Source of the DNA: Paenibacillus polymyxa
Lineage (GTDB): Bacteria > Bacillota > Bacilli > Paenibacillales > Paenibacillaceae
Assembly (NCBI RefSeq): GCF_018614975.1
Contig: NZ_JAGGNR010000011.1
Coordinates: 372,001-436,000 of the forward strand
Direction of reading: 5' to 3'
DNA length: 64,000 bases
The position numbers were made by a program, and so were the translations under genes. Below are positions 27,221 through 35,025 of this stretch, one piece after another. Under the pieces are notes generated by a model. The model was not told where the DNA came from, did no database searches, and was given only the letters and a program-made list of their open reading frames with translations. Position 1 is the first letter of the stretch. Every line of letters begins with the position of its first letter.

Positions 27221-27252
27221 AGCGCTTTGCCCATGGGCGAGGTGCTTTTTTT
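27221..27252 (+). terminator. Terminator between kinase and ABC genes
   Basis: AGCGCTTTGCCC and GGGCGAGGTGCT pair with wobble bases throughout and end in seven T. It separates the two-component genes from the transporter genes, as in bce loci where bceAB has its own regulated promoter. Confidence 0.75.
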
Positions 27253-27290
27253 AATGCACAGAAGTGTGATAGAGAAGCAGGGGAACAGAA

Positions 27291-27379
27291 CCTTAAACGT
27301 GCTGTAAGGGAAGTTTAAGGTAATTCGATAACACCGTTACGGGAGGTCAGTTAGGATAAGAATAGAATTAATGTATAAA
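27291..27379 (+). promoter_or_regulatory. Inverted repeat and promoter of the BceAB-like genes
   Basis: CCTTAAAC (27291-27298) and GTTTAAGG (27313-27320) are perfect inverted arms with a 14-bp centre, a candidate response-regulator site. TTAGGA (27351-27356) and TATAAA (27374-27379) with 17 bp between them form a promoter with a poor -35 box, as expected of an activator-dependent promoter. The repeat centre lies about 80 bp before the start site. Confidence 0.55.
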
Positions 27380-27406
27380 GAATGATGGATCAGGAGGGAA
27401 TTACGC

Positions 27407-28177
27407 ATGGAAATGTTACAGGTATCGGGACTGAACAAAGTATATCAGGGAAAAGTGAAGACTCAAGCCCTTAGTGATATTCATCTGACAATCAAGCAAG
27501 GTGAGTTTGTGGGTATTATGGGCCCGTCGGGCAGTGGCAAAACCACATTGTTAAACATGGTCTCCACCATTGATGAACCCAGCTCAGGCAAGGTGCTGAT
27601 TAATGGCATGAACCCGTTTGATATGAAAAAGAAAGAACTTGCCATGTTCCGACGTCGGGAACTCGGATTTGTCTTTCAGGATTTCAATCTGTTGGACACG
27701 CTGAATGTTGCTGAGAATATTGTACTTCCACTGACACTGGACAAGGTTAAACTGAAGGAGATGGAGAGCAGACTACATCGCATTACAGCCAAGCTCGGGA
27801 TTGATCACATTCTGGATAAACGAGTCTACGAAATTTCGGGTGGACAGCGACAACGAACAGCCATTGCGAGATCCATGATCAATATGCCTTCGATTGTTTT
27901 GGCGGATGAACCCACCGGTGCCCTGGATTCTGCGTCATCCCAAGCGGTCATGGAGTCACTTGAACAGATTAACCAGCAGGAGAAAACGACCATTATGTTG
28001 GTAACACATGACCCGCTTGCGGCAAGTTATTGCAACCGCATCGTGTTCATCAAGGACGGAAAACTGGCAGCCGAGGTACACCGCGGAGATAATCGACAGA
28101 CGTTTTTCCAGCGGATCATTGATACTTTATCCTTCTGGGGAGGGAATTCACATGAGCTTTCCTCAGTTCGCGTTTAA
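27407..28177 (+). CDS. ABC transporter ATPase, BceA-like
   Basis: The 256-residue ATPase has Walker A GPSGSGKT, Q-loop VFQDFNLLDTLN, signature ISGGQRQRTAIARSM (Gln in place of the usual LSGGQQ), Walker B IVLADEPTGALD and the switch histidine in LVTHD. It is of the MacB/BceA class. It should power removal of peptide antibiotics from lipid cell-wall intermediates with the permease encoded next, and drive signalling through the kinase. GGAGGG precedes ATG 27407. The permease start lies inside its last 26 bases. Confidence 0.92.
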   Translation: MEMLQVSGLNKVYQGKVKTQALSDIHLTIKQGEFVGIMGPSGSGKTTLLNMVSTIDEPSSGKVLINGMNPFDMKKKELAMFRRRELGFVFQDFNLLDTLNVAENIVLPLTLDKVKLKEMESRLHRITAKLGIDHILDKRVYEISGGQRQRTAIARSMINMPSIVLADEPTGALDSASSQAVMESLEQINQQEKTTIMLVTHDPLAASYCNRIVFIKDGKLAAEVHRGDNRQTFFQRIIDTLSFWGGNSHELSSVRV

Positions 28178-30104
28178 TAACATCCGCCGGAATGGGCGAG
28201 CGTATATTGCTTTTTTTCTAAGTAGTGTGTTTATGGTCATGATATTCTTCGCTTATGCGGTATTTATCTATCATCCATATGTGGCAGAGTTGCCAATGGG
28301 TGACACAACCGCTACGGGGATGCAGATCGCTTCGCTTATCGTGTATGTGTTTGCATTTTTCTTTGTTATGTATTCCATCAGTGCTTTTCTCAAATCACGG
28401 AACAAGGAGTTTGGCATTCTGACCATACTTGGTGCAGAGCCCGCACAGATTCGGAAATTGGTTATTTTGGAAAACATGTTGATCGGCTGCCTGTCCATTA
28501 TTGCCGGTATCGGTGGGGGAATGTTGTTGTCTAAGCTATTCCTGATGTTAACTACTCGTTTTATCGGGATGGATGATCTGCCCTTTTATTTTCCCGTGAA
28601 AGCGATTCTGATTACAATCGGGGCCTTTCTGTTATTATTTTTCTGCATCTCACTCTTCACATTGCTCTTTATCGGGAACAAGCGGACGTTAGAGCTCTTG
28701 ACGGGTACGAGCAAACCTAAGAAAGAACCCAAAGCTTCGTGGCTCTTCTCACTTCTGGGATTGGCATTACTTACAGTCGGTTTTGTGGCACTCCGCAGCG
28801 AGTTGAATGGCGGGACGATCTTGCTTGCAGCAGTGACAGGCATAGCGGGGACGTATTTTTTCTACTCTCAACTTTCTGTGCTGATCATTCGCTTACTGAA
28901 GCGTAACCGCAAAACCGTATGGCAAGGTACACGTCTGTTATGGATCTCAGAGATGAGTTACAAAATGAAGGATAATGCCCGCATGTTGTTTATGGTGACC
29001 GTGGTGATTGCGATTGCTTCAATGAGTGCAGTTGTAATTTTATCACTGGATCAGGAGAACCGGGAGCAGTTTACGAACAACGATTTCCCAATTCAATACA
29101 ACGTATTCAGACCAACAGAGCAATTGGATATGAGCGCTATTGATTCGAAACTTGAAGCCGCAGGCTTGGATTATCAGCAAGTCTATATTGAATATTTCTG
29201 GTCTAATGCAGATCAGAGTGCTGTCTCGGTTATGCCGCTTAGTCACTACAACCAATACAATCTGACACAAGGGAGAAAGATGTTCCAATTGGATACCGGA
29301 TCCGCCTTATTTGTGGATACACGTAATGAGAAGGGGCAGATCGAGCGCAACAGATTTCGTAATTATGCGAAGGGAGACAAGTTGACGTTGAGTCTGGATG
29401 CTAGCCCACTGGAAGCTCGGGTTACGGATACAGATATCGATCCACAGTTTGGAACACTGCTCTATGCTACAGGTGTAGTTGTCCTACCGGATGAGAAGTA
29501 TGAAGAGATTGCCCAACAGATCAAAGAGAATATGATATCTGGTAAATATCTGTATCAGATCCCTGCATGGGGTCATGCGGTACCTGACCGCCACTCCTCG
29601 GAAGCTATGGTTAGCGATCAGCTTCTATTCTCCGCGGATTCCATTCAAAGAAGCAACGCTTCGACCGATAACCACTCTGGATATCTGAGTACGCGGTACG
29701 GTGATTTTGAAAGATTCCGACAGGGGACAGCACTATTTACCTTCCTGGGTATATTTATCGGATTAATCTTCTCGATCTCTTCCGCAAGCTTTTTGTATTT
29801 CAGACTGCATACCGATCTTGAAGCCGATGGAAAGATGGTACATTCTCTTTCGAAAATGGGTCTCAGTTTCCATGAGATGAAACGATCATCCACCGTGCAG
29901 ATTGCCATTCTGTTCTTTTTACCGATCGGAGTAGCTATCATTGAAACGTTGGTCGTGGTTAAGCCGTTCCTGACTGAATTCGGGATTACCAATTATACGA
30001 TGCCGGTCTTGACTGTATTTGGTGCCTTTGTACTTGCACAGACGTTTTATTTCATTGTTATACGTTCGAGATATATCACTTCTCTGCGCAAAATGATGGT
30101 GTAA
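28152..30104 (+). CDS. ABC transporter permease, BceB-like
   Basis: The 650-residue membrane protein has ten predicted spans with a large extracellular domain between TM7 and TM8 (about residues 300-525), the BceB architecture for peptide antibiotic recognition. FtsX-like segments at both ends (FFVMYSISAFLKSRNKEFG; FLYFRLHTDLEADGKMVHSL) are seen. The frame is open further upstream, but ATG 28152 (MSFPQFAFNNIRRNGRA) has GGGGAGG eight bases before it and is the true start. It forms one unit with the ATPase. Confidence 0.9.
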   Translation: MSFPQFAFNNIRRNGRAYIAFFLSSVFMVMIFFAYAVFIYHPYVAELPMGDTTATGMQIASLIVYVFAFFFVMYSISAFLKSRNKEFGILTILGAEPAQIRKLVILENMLIGCLSIIAGIGGGMLLSKLFLMLTTRFIGMDDLPFYFPVKAILITIGAFLLLFFCISLFTLLFIGNKRTLELLTGTSKPKKEPKASWLFSLLGLALLTVGFVALRSELNGGTILLAAVTGIAGTYFFYSQLSVLIIRLLKRNRKTVWQGTRLLWISEMSYKMKDNARMLFMVTVVIAIASMSAVVILSLDQENREQFTNNDFPIQYNVFRPTEQLDMSAIDSKLEAAGLDYQQVYIEYFWSNADQSAVSVMPLSHYNQYNLTQGRKMFQLDTGSALFVDTRNEKGQIERNRFRNYAKGDKLTLSLDASPLEARVTDTDIDPQFGTLLYATGVVVLPDEKYEEIAQQIKENMISGKYLYQIPAWGHAVPDRHSSEAMVSDQLLFSADSIQRSNASTDNHSGYLSTRYGDFERFRQGTALFTFLGIFIGLIFSISSASFLYFRLHTDLEADGKMVHSLSKMGLSFHEMKRSSTVQIAILFFLPIGVAIIETLVVVKPFLTEFGITNYTMPVLTVFGAFVLAQTFYFIVIRSRYITSLRKMMV

Positions 30105-30152
30105 CCATTTAGAAACAAACGATCATAAGGAACCGACCATGATCTGTTCATT

Positions 30153-30195
30153 GCCCGCATTTCTTGATTCAAATCAAGGAAATGCGGGCTTTCTT
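30153..30195 (+). terminator. Terminator of the Bce-like operon
   Basis: GCCCGCATTTCTTGAT (30153-30168) pairs with ATCAAGGAAATGCGGGC (to 30189) and is followed by TTTCTT. Confidence 0.85.
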
Positions 30196-30243
30196 GCGTT
30201 AAGATGAATGTATTCACAGCTTACATTATCGAGGAGGACGATT

Positions 30244-30588
30244 ATGATGAGTATCACGTCATTGCAAGAAGTCAAAGCATTCAGCGAGGACCGTTTTACG
30301 AAACGTGTTTTATTCCAACAGGGTGGAGGAGTGACCTTTGTACTTCATTTTCTGCCAGGCCAACAGCTTCCCGTTCATAAACATCCGGGCACAGACGTTA
30401 TTTTGCTAGTGGTCGAAGGCACGGGTACACTTATACTGGATGGAAAAGAACAAGAGGTGAAACAAGAGGATGTAATCCATTGCGGTGGTGAGGTAGAGTT
30501 CGCATTCCGTAATACAGGAGATCAGGTGGTTCGTCTGTTCGTGGTGTTAAACAAAGTGCCAGCAGCATCGTATGCAAAGGACATCTAA
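30244..30588 (+). CDS. Small cupin-domain protein
   Basis: The 114-residue single-domain cupin has the first motif HKHPGTDVILLVVEGTG (two metal-site histidines) and the second around VIHCGGEVEFAF. GAGGAGG precedes the tandem ATG starts at 30244 and 30247; an upstream in-frame start at 30208 lacks an RBS. It is monocistronic, bounded by terminators on both sides. Members bind a metal and a small ligand; function is unassigned. Confidence 0.8.
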   Translation: MMSITSLQEVKAFSEDRFTKRVLFQQGGGVTFVLHFLPGQQLPVHKHPGTDVILLVVEGTGTLILDGKEQEVKQEDVIHCGGEVEFAFRNTGDQVVRLFVVLNKVPAASYAKDI

Positions 30589-30636
30589 GATCTAATATCA
30601 AGGAATCGATAAAATGATTCACTGCTCGGCACTAAT

Positions 30637-30675
30637 AATAAGGAAACTCTATTCTGGAGTTTCCTTATTTATTTT
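30637..30675 (+). terminator. Terminator of the cupin gene
   Basis: AATAAGGAAACTC (30637-30649) and GAGTTTCCTTATT (30657-30669) form a perfect 13-bp stem, then TATTTTT. Confidence 0.9.
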
Positions 30676-30755
30676 TATTCAAGAACACTCTTCTGCAACA
30701 TTCGTCCTTCTAGCAATCTCCGGGGTGTATATCAAATGTATGTTTCCATTGAAAA

Positions 30756-30802
30756 ACAAAAAGCATACCTGGGTCTGATAGTATCAGATCTTAAGTACGC
30801 TT
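30756..30802 (-). terminator. Terminator of the DUF2249-DUF59 operon
   Basis: On the minus strand AAGCGTAC...GATCTGATA pairs with TATCAGA...GTATGCTT, followed by TTTTGTTTTTC. It closes the operon that begins at 33646. Confidence 0.8.
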
Positions 30803-30854
30803 CTTCGTATTCCGCCAGCAATTTGTTCATTCATCCGGTCTGTAGTCATTCTGC

Positions 30855-31157
30855 CTAGAAGTATCCCAGCATTTCTTTGGCTTCATTCGACATCAGCTGG
30901 GGAGACCATTGTGGCTCCCACACCACTTGAACATCAATATCGGTCTTATTTGTATTTTCCTGCAAAACCCATTTCACCGCACCAACAATTGTATCGTGCA
31001 GCGGGCAACCTGGTGTAGTCAGCGTCATCCGTACATGTACCCGTTCAGTCTCTTCCCTTACTTCATATACCAGACCCAGGTCAACGATATTGACACCTAA
31101 TTCAGGGTCATACACTTCCTTGAGACATTCTAGCAAATGCGTGGTTTGTTCCATCAT
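30855..31157 (-). CDS. DUF59/MIP18-family iron-sulfur assembly factor
   Basis: The 100-residue protein has the DUF59 signature: EVYDPELGVNIVDLGLVYEV, then RMTLTTPGCPLHDTI with the conserved cysteine. Relatives (SufT, PaaD) help insert Fe-S clusters. GGAGAG precedes ATG 31157; a longer frame starts inside the upstream gene. As last gene of the DUF2249 operon beside nitrate reductase, it may mature Fe-S proteins for anaerobic respiration. Confidence 0.88.
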   Translation of the reverse strand: MMEQTTHLLECLKEVYDPELGVNIVDLGLVYEVREETERVHVRMTLTTPGCPLHDTIVGAVKWVLQENTNKTDIDVQVVWEPQWSPQLMSNEAKEMLGYF

Positions 31158-31185
31158 GTTCACTCTCCAGTCCACCTTATTTATG

Positions 31186-32418
31186 TTATCGTCTGAATAC
31201 CAAAGCAATATTTGTTATATAAACGATGGAGACAAGAGACAAGATCGTCCCACCAACCATCATGACCTCTGCCAGATTAATCAGAATTCCACTGACAAGC
31301 AGAAGGCTTCCAGCCACCATGGCGAGCATACCCCAATTGACATACCGTTCACTCAGCATACCTGCCATCAGCGGTGTTCCGGGTCTGCCTGCCTGCTTGC
31401 CATATTTGTGGGTCCACCATAGAAAAGGCACGATTTTGGAGGCATAACCAAGTATGGTGAGAGACACCCAACCCCCGAGATATACCCATCCAGACAGCAG
31501 AACAACACGTGGATGGAGCAGCAGTTCAGTCCCTTGCGAGGAATAGATCAGTAGGGCAACAGCATATACAGCAAACGCACGGCTTACATACACAGACCAG
31601 CGGATGCCCGGACCTGGGTTACTTTTGTGCCGTTTCTCTTGAATTTGCTCCAAGTGATACACATAAAAGAGCAGGGCTGAGGTTAGAAGTAAAAGCGCGA
31701 GCCAGAGCAGGCCTCCCTTAATACCTGTTAGAAATGCGACAACTCCTGTAACTACAGCTGCATTCCACAGAACCAGGACCACTTTTTGCAGTCGAATGGA
31801 ATAATCGTGGGACAGGTAGAACATGGGCAGCATTTTGTAACTGAATCCGGTAATTAACATGCCAAACCAGCCGAGTGTTCCCATCCAGATATGTGCGCCG
31901 AATAAGCGTTCATGCATACCATTCCAATCACCAAAGGCAAAATTCAGACCCATCAGCATACCGGATAGCCCGGTAAGAATCAGATAAAGACACGAACATG
32001 CTGCACTAATCGTTACTGGATTCCATTGTGAGGCACGGAAGAGGGTAACAGCCATATTCCATCCGAACAACAGGATGCCAGAGAGCGCGAGTGTCGCAGA
32101 ACCGGCAATCCAGATGACATCTGCACGAATGAAGCCGTATAACATGCCCACGATTCCGATACTGAACAAGAAATAATGACAATAACCAAGAAACAGACTG
32201 TAAATATTGGATTGCAAAATAACATGTATCAACTGATAAACGGCACCCATAGCCAGCATGGTTGCCCACCCGAGCACAAACAGATGAGCATGAAACCAGC
32301 CTTCGGGTCCTCTGAGTTCATCACCAAGCCAGCCTGTCAGCGAGAGCAGGGAGAATGCGTGATACATTACAAATCCAAAGATGCCCGTGATGATAAAAAG
32401 AAACGGCAACCTGGACAT
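31186..32418 (-). CDS. Haem-copper-oxidase subunit I-like membrane protein
   Basis: The 410-residue protein has about 12 spans. Several conserved histidines lie in membrane segments: FHAHLFVLGWATML, MHERLFGAHIWMGTLGWFGM and LLLHPRVVLLSGWVYLGGW. This spacing resembles the haem-ligand helices of haem-copper oxidases and NO reductases, but the canonical binuclear centre (HPEVY, HH pair) is not seen. A NnrS-like or NorB-like redox or stress role near the nitrite/NO pathway is plausible. It lies in the FNR-box operon after the DUF2249 gene by 13 bp. Function is not established. Confidence 0.65.
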   Translation of the reverse strand: MSRLPFLFIITGIFGFVMYHAFSLLSLTGWLGDELRGPEGWFHAHLFVLGWATMLAMGAVYQLIHVILQSNIYSLFLGYCHYFLFSIGIVGMLYGFIRADVIWIAGSATLALSGILLFGWNMAVTLFRASQWNPVTISAACSCLYLILTGLSGMLMGLNFAFGDWNGMHERLFGAHIWMGTLGWFGMLITGFSYKMLPMFYLSHDYSIRLQKVVLVLWNAAVVTGVVAFLTGIKGGLLWLALLLLTSALLFYVYHLEQIQEKRHKSNPGPGIRWSVYVSRAFAVYAVALLIYSSQGTELLLHPRVVLLSGWVYLGGWVSLTILGYASKIVPFLWWTHKYGKQAGRPGTPLMAGMLSERYVNWGMLAMVAGSLLLVSGILINLAEVMMVGGTILSLVSIVYITNIALVFRR

Positions 32419-32431
32419 AGCTTTTGCCTCC

Positions 32432-33034
32432 TTACCCTTTTTCGATTCTCACTTTGGCCGTACCATCGTCTTGATCCTCAACCGTGAAGGGGCAACCGAG
32501 ATTATTTAACTCTTCAACCAAGAAGACTGGCACACGGTCATTATGAATCAGTACGACTTCCCCAGGTTTGCAACGTTCCAGTGCGGCAAGTGTTCGCATC
32601 ATGGGTTGTGGCGGTTCCAATCCGCGATTGTCCAGTATGGTGGGCGCCTGTAGGGATTCAAAGTTTTCAAACGCAACAGCTTGCTCCTCTGGGTGGCCTT
32701 TGCATGAAGCTGATTCTTCGTCTGAACCGGGCTCAGAATCGACTTCCGATCCAGATAAAACTATTGCAGATAATGTTTTGGCACCGGTTTTATTTTTTTT
32801 GTGCACAAACGTGGTAACCCAGTGATCTGAACCCTTTCGTTCCGATGTGCTGGAGTACCCTTTCATCTTGAGAATACCGAGCAGAGGCGTTGGTTTGAAT
32901 GGAGCATGGAGTACAAAGACATCTTCATGTTGAAGGCCTTTGACCGTGTCCATGATTAGTTGAAACGGCTCCAACTTTTTACTCAGATGAGGACGCACAT
33001 CCAATTCAACAATATGGACATCAGATGGAGACAT
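32432..33034 (-). CDS. Tandem DUF2249/TusA-like protein
   Basis: The 200-residue protein carries an N-terminal DUF2249 unit (about 5-75: VHIVELDVRPH, FVLHAPFKPTPLLGILKMKG) and a C-terminal TusA-like unit (about 130-200: ILDNRGLEPPQPMMRTLAALERCKPGEVVLIHNDRVP), joined by an acidic Ser-rich linker. The second unit lacks the TusA CPxP cysteine and has EPPQP instead, so sulfur transfer by that route is unlikely. DUF2249 proteins are often found next to nitrate and nitrite respiration genes. It overlaps the preceding gene by 14 bases. Confidence 0.8.
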   Translation of the reverse strand: MSPSDVHIVELDVRPHLSKKLEPFQLIMDTVKGLQHEDVFVLHAPFKPTPLLGILKMKGYSSTSERKGSDHWVTTFVHKKNKTGAKTLSAIVLSGSEVDSEPGSDEESASCKGHPEEQAVAFENFESLQAPTILDNRGLEPPQPMMRTLAALERCKPGEVVLIHNDRVPVFLVEELNNLGCPFTVEDQDDGTAKVRIEKG

Positions 33035-33395
33035 GTGCGTTCACATCCGATCCTGCACTAGCTACACCCGCCTGCTGTACCAACTGCAGAGATGATTCAT
33101 ACAGGGCGGCCATCCCACCGTACAGCGCATAGAAGAATGATTCCGGCGCATCGAGGGAGAAGGACAGATAGGCTTTGGGGTCCATGCCGAGCACACGCTC
33201 AAAAACTCTTGCACTGTCATAGGCGTAAAAACAGAAATGAGTATATTCGAACACAGGCATTTTTTCGTAAATGGTGATAATCTCTTGCGCATATTCCGCT
33301 TGCTCACGCTGTGCCAATTGAATCATGGTTGTGGCGTCTTCCAGCCGTAGCGTGATGCGAAGTGTAGTATCGTCAATGATTTCAACGTGCGCCAT
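33021..33395 (-). CDS. Conserved unknown protein in DUF2249 operon
   Basis: The 124-residue acidic soluble protein is unrecognised. It opens with a beta-strand-like MAHVEIIDDTTLRITLRLED, has a helical middle, and a tyrosine/phenylalanine-rich part (FEYTHFCFYAYDSARVFERVLG, ESFFYALYGGMAALYESS). No metal-site pattern is clear. It sits between two DUF2249 genes, 17 bp after one and overlapping the other, so it probably works with them. Confidence 0.7.
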   Translation of the reverse strand: MAHVEIIDDTTLRITLRLEDATTMIQLAQREQAEYAQEIITIYEKMPVFEYTHFCFYAYDSARVFERVLGMDPKAYLSFSLDAPESFFYALYGGMAALYESSLQLVQQAGVASAGSDVNAHVSI

Positions 33396-33412
33396 AGCGG
33401 TTCAGCTCCAAT

Positions 33413-33646
33413 CTATAATTTGCTGATTTTGACCTGAAAGGTTGTAGGACCCTGCTCAATATACTCCCAGTTGAAGCCATCAGGATGTGTGGACTGGAAT
33501 TGGAATCGAAGTGGCTTAGGATCGTGATCGTTAATAAGCAGCATGGATTCCTGTGGTTGCAACTGATCAAACGTTTCGAAAATAACTTTATGTTTCAAAT
33601 GCGGTGGATACTCCGTGGCATTGATGGTTGCTGCGTATGTGTTCAT
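33413..33646 (-). CDS. DUF2249-domain protein
   Basis: A 77-residue single DUF2249 domain: IFETFDQLQPQESMLLINDHDPKPLRFQFQ followed by FNWEYIEQGPTTFQVKISK. The NDHDPKPL segment is characteristic. GGAGG lies eight bases before ATG 33646. It is the first gene of the minus-strand operon with the Fnr/Crp-type promoter at 33689-33731. The family has no proven biochemical role; association with anaerobic nitrogen-oxide metabolism is from gene neighbourhood. Confidence 0.85.
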   Translation of the reverse strand: MNTYAATINATEYPPHLKHKVIFETFDQLQPQESMLLINDHDPKPLRFQFQSTHPDGFNWEYIEQGPTTFQVKISKL

Positions 33647-33688
33647 GTGTCATTCCTCCAAATAGGGATAGTGTGGTGTTGCAATTTG

Positions 33689-33731
33689 ATTATAGAAAAC
33701 GTGAAGAGGGGTCTGTGTGAGCCTGCTCACA
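33689..33731 (-). promoter_or_regulatory. Fnr/Crp-type activated promoter of the DUF2249 operon
   Basis: TGTGAGCCTGCTCACA (33716-33731) is a perfect TGTGA-N6-TCACA box, within a 20-bp palindrome at 33714-33733. On the minus strand TATAAT (33694-33689) follows after exactly 21 bp, which puts the box centre near -41.5, the class II activator position. There is no -35 hexamer. Confidence 0.88.
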
Positions 33732-33835
33732 CATTTTCTTTTTCCATAATTTTGCCTTATTTAGACCAGAATCCTGTTTGGAAAAGGGTTGCGGAGCATA
33801 TATAGATGTGCAACTATGCGCTATGTTTCACTTCT

Positions 33836-33878
33836 TGTGATATTTTGCACAGTTCGCTGATCGAGACATCCTTATATT
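33836..33878 (+). promoter_or_regulatory. Fnr/Crp-type activated promoter of moaA-nar
   Basis: TGTGATATTTTGCACA (33836-33851) has one mismatch from TGTGA-N6-TCACA. TATATT (33873-33878) follows after exactly 21 bp, the same spacing as at the divergent DUF2249 promoter. Confidence 0.8.
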
Positions 33879-33967
33879 TAGCGTCAAGATGACACTAGAT
33901 GAGAGGAAGAGCAGGTTCCTCCTTCGGCTGATGTTAAGACAGCACCCTAGAGAAGGGAGGTACGTGT

Positions 33968-34969
33968 ATGGAATCAAAATTAATGGACCCGTTTGGAAGA
34001 GTGCATGATTATTTAAGAATCTCGGTTACGGATCGCTGTAATCTCCGCTGTGTGTATTGCATGCCGGAGGAAGGAATGCAGTTTGAACCGACAGAACGCA
34101 TCCTGTCCTATGAAGAAATCACGTCCATCGTTAAGGCGCTTGCTCCATTGGGCATTCGGAAATTGCGTTTGACCGGAGGGGAGCCTCTTGTTCGCAAGGG
34201 GCTGGATCAACTAATTGCGAGTTTATCCGCTATTCCCGGAATTGAGGACATCGCATTGACAACCAATGGCATCTATTTAGCAGCTTATGCGGATCTGCTG
34301 AAGGCTGCCGGGTTAACCCGCGTGAACATAAGCCTGGATTCTTTGAAACCAGAACGATTCGCAAGCATTACTCGAGGCGGTAAGGTGCAGCGTGTGTTGG
34401 AAGGCATTAAGGCAAGCCAAAAGGCCGGATTTCATCCGATCAAGCTGAACGTGGTGCTGATGAAAGGCGTGAACGACGATGAGGTGGAAGATTTCCTGCG
34501 GATGACTCGGGATGAACCCATTCATATTCGTTTTATTGAGTACATGCCCATAGGTGAGAGTGGTGATGGCTGGAGATCAGGATATATGCCACTCGAACAT
34601 GTGCTGGAAACCTGTGGAGCATCATGGAACTACGAAAGCTGTGGTGAAGTATACGGCAATGGTCCCGCAGATAGTTACCGCATTAAGGGAGCTGCTGGAA
34701 CCTTTGGTCTGATCCATCCGGTCAGCAGTCATTTCTGCGGAAATTGCAATCGGCTCAGGCTGACGGCAGACGGAAATATCAAACCTTGTCTCTACTGGTC
34801 GGATGAGTTCAATGTTCGTCCACTCGTAGGTGATGACAAGGCGGTGCAGGATTTATTTTATAAGGCGCTTGGAGCCAAACCTGAAACACATGACATGTTA
34901 AAAGCCTTAAACGGGCAACAGATCGACGGCACGCCAACGCTGCGACACATGTCGCAAATCGGAGGTTAG
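33968..34969 (+). CDS. moaA: GTP 3',8-cyclase (molybdenum cofactor)
   Basis: This radical-SAM enzyme performs the first step of molybdopterin synthesis, GTP to 3',8-cyclo-7,8-dihydro-GTP. The 333-residue protein shows the N-terminal cluster motif CNLRCVYC, LTGGEPLVR, and the C-terminal cluster FCGNCNRLRLTADGNIKPCL, and ends in the catalytically needed GlyGly. GGGAGG precedes ATG 33968. It is placed as first gene of the nitrate reductase transcription unit, ensuring cofactor supply for NarG. No other moa genes lie in the window. Confidence 0.95.
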   Translation: MESKLMDPFGRVHDYLRISVTDRCNLRCVYCMPEEGMQFEPTERILSYEEITSIVKALAPLGIRKLRLTGGEPLVRKGLDQLIASLSAIPGIEDIALTTNGIYLAAYADLLKAAGLTRVNISLDSLKPERFASITRGGKVQRVLEGIKASQKAGFHPIKLNVVLMKGVNDDEVEDFLRMTRDEPIHIRFIEYMPIGESGDGWRSGYMPLEHVLETCGASWNYESCGEVYGNGPADSYRIKGAAGTFGLIHPVSSHFCGNCNRLRLTADGNIKPCLYWSDEFNVRPLVGDDKAVQDLFYKALGAKPETHDMLKALNGQQIDGTPTLRHMSQIGG

Positions 34970-35025
34970 CAACAGCAGTTCAGGATTCGACTTTCATCAA
35001 AGGTCATATATGTGGGAGGACAACA

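Noticed and set aside
28008-28151. N-terminal extension of the BceB-like permease
   Set aside because: The extra 48 codons lie inside the ATPase gene; ATG 28152 has a strong RBS and the usual family start.
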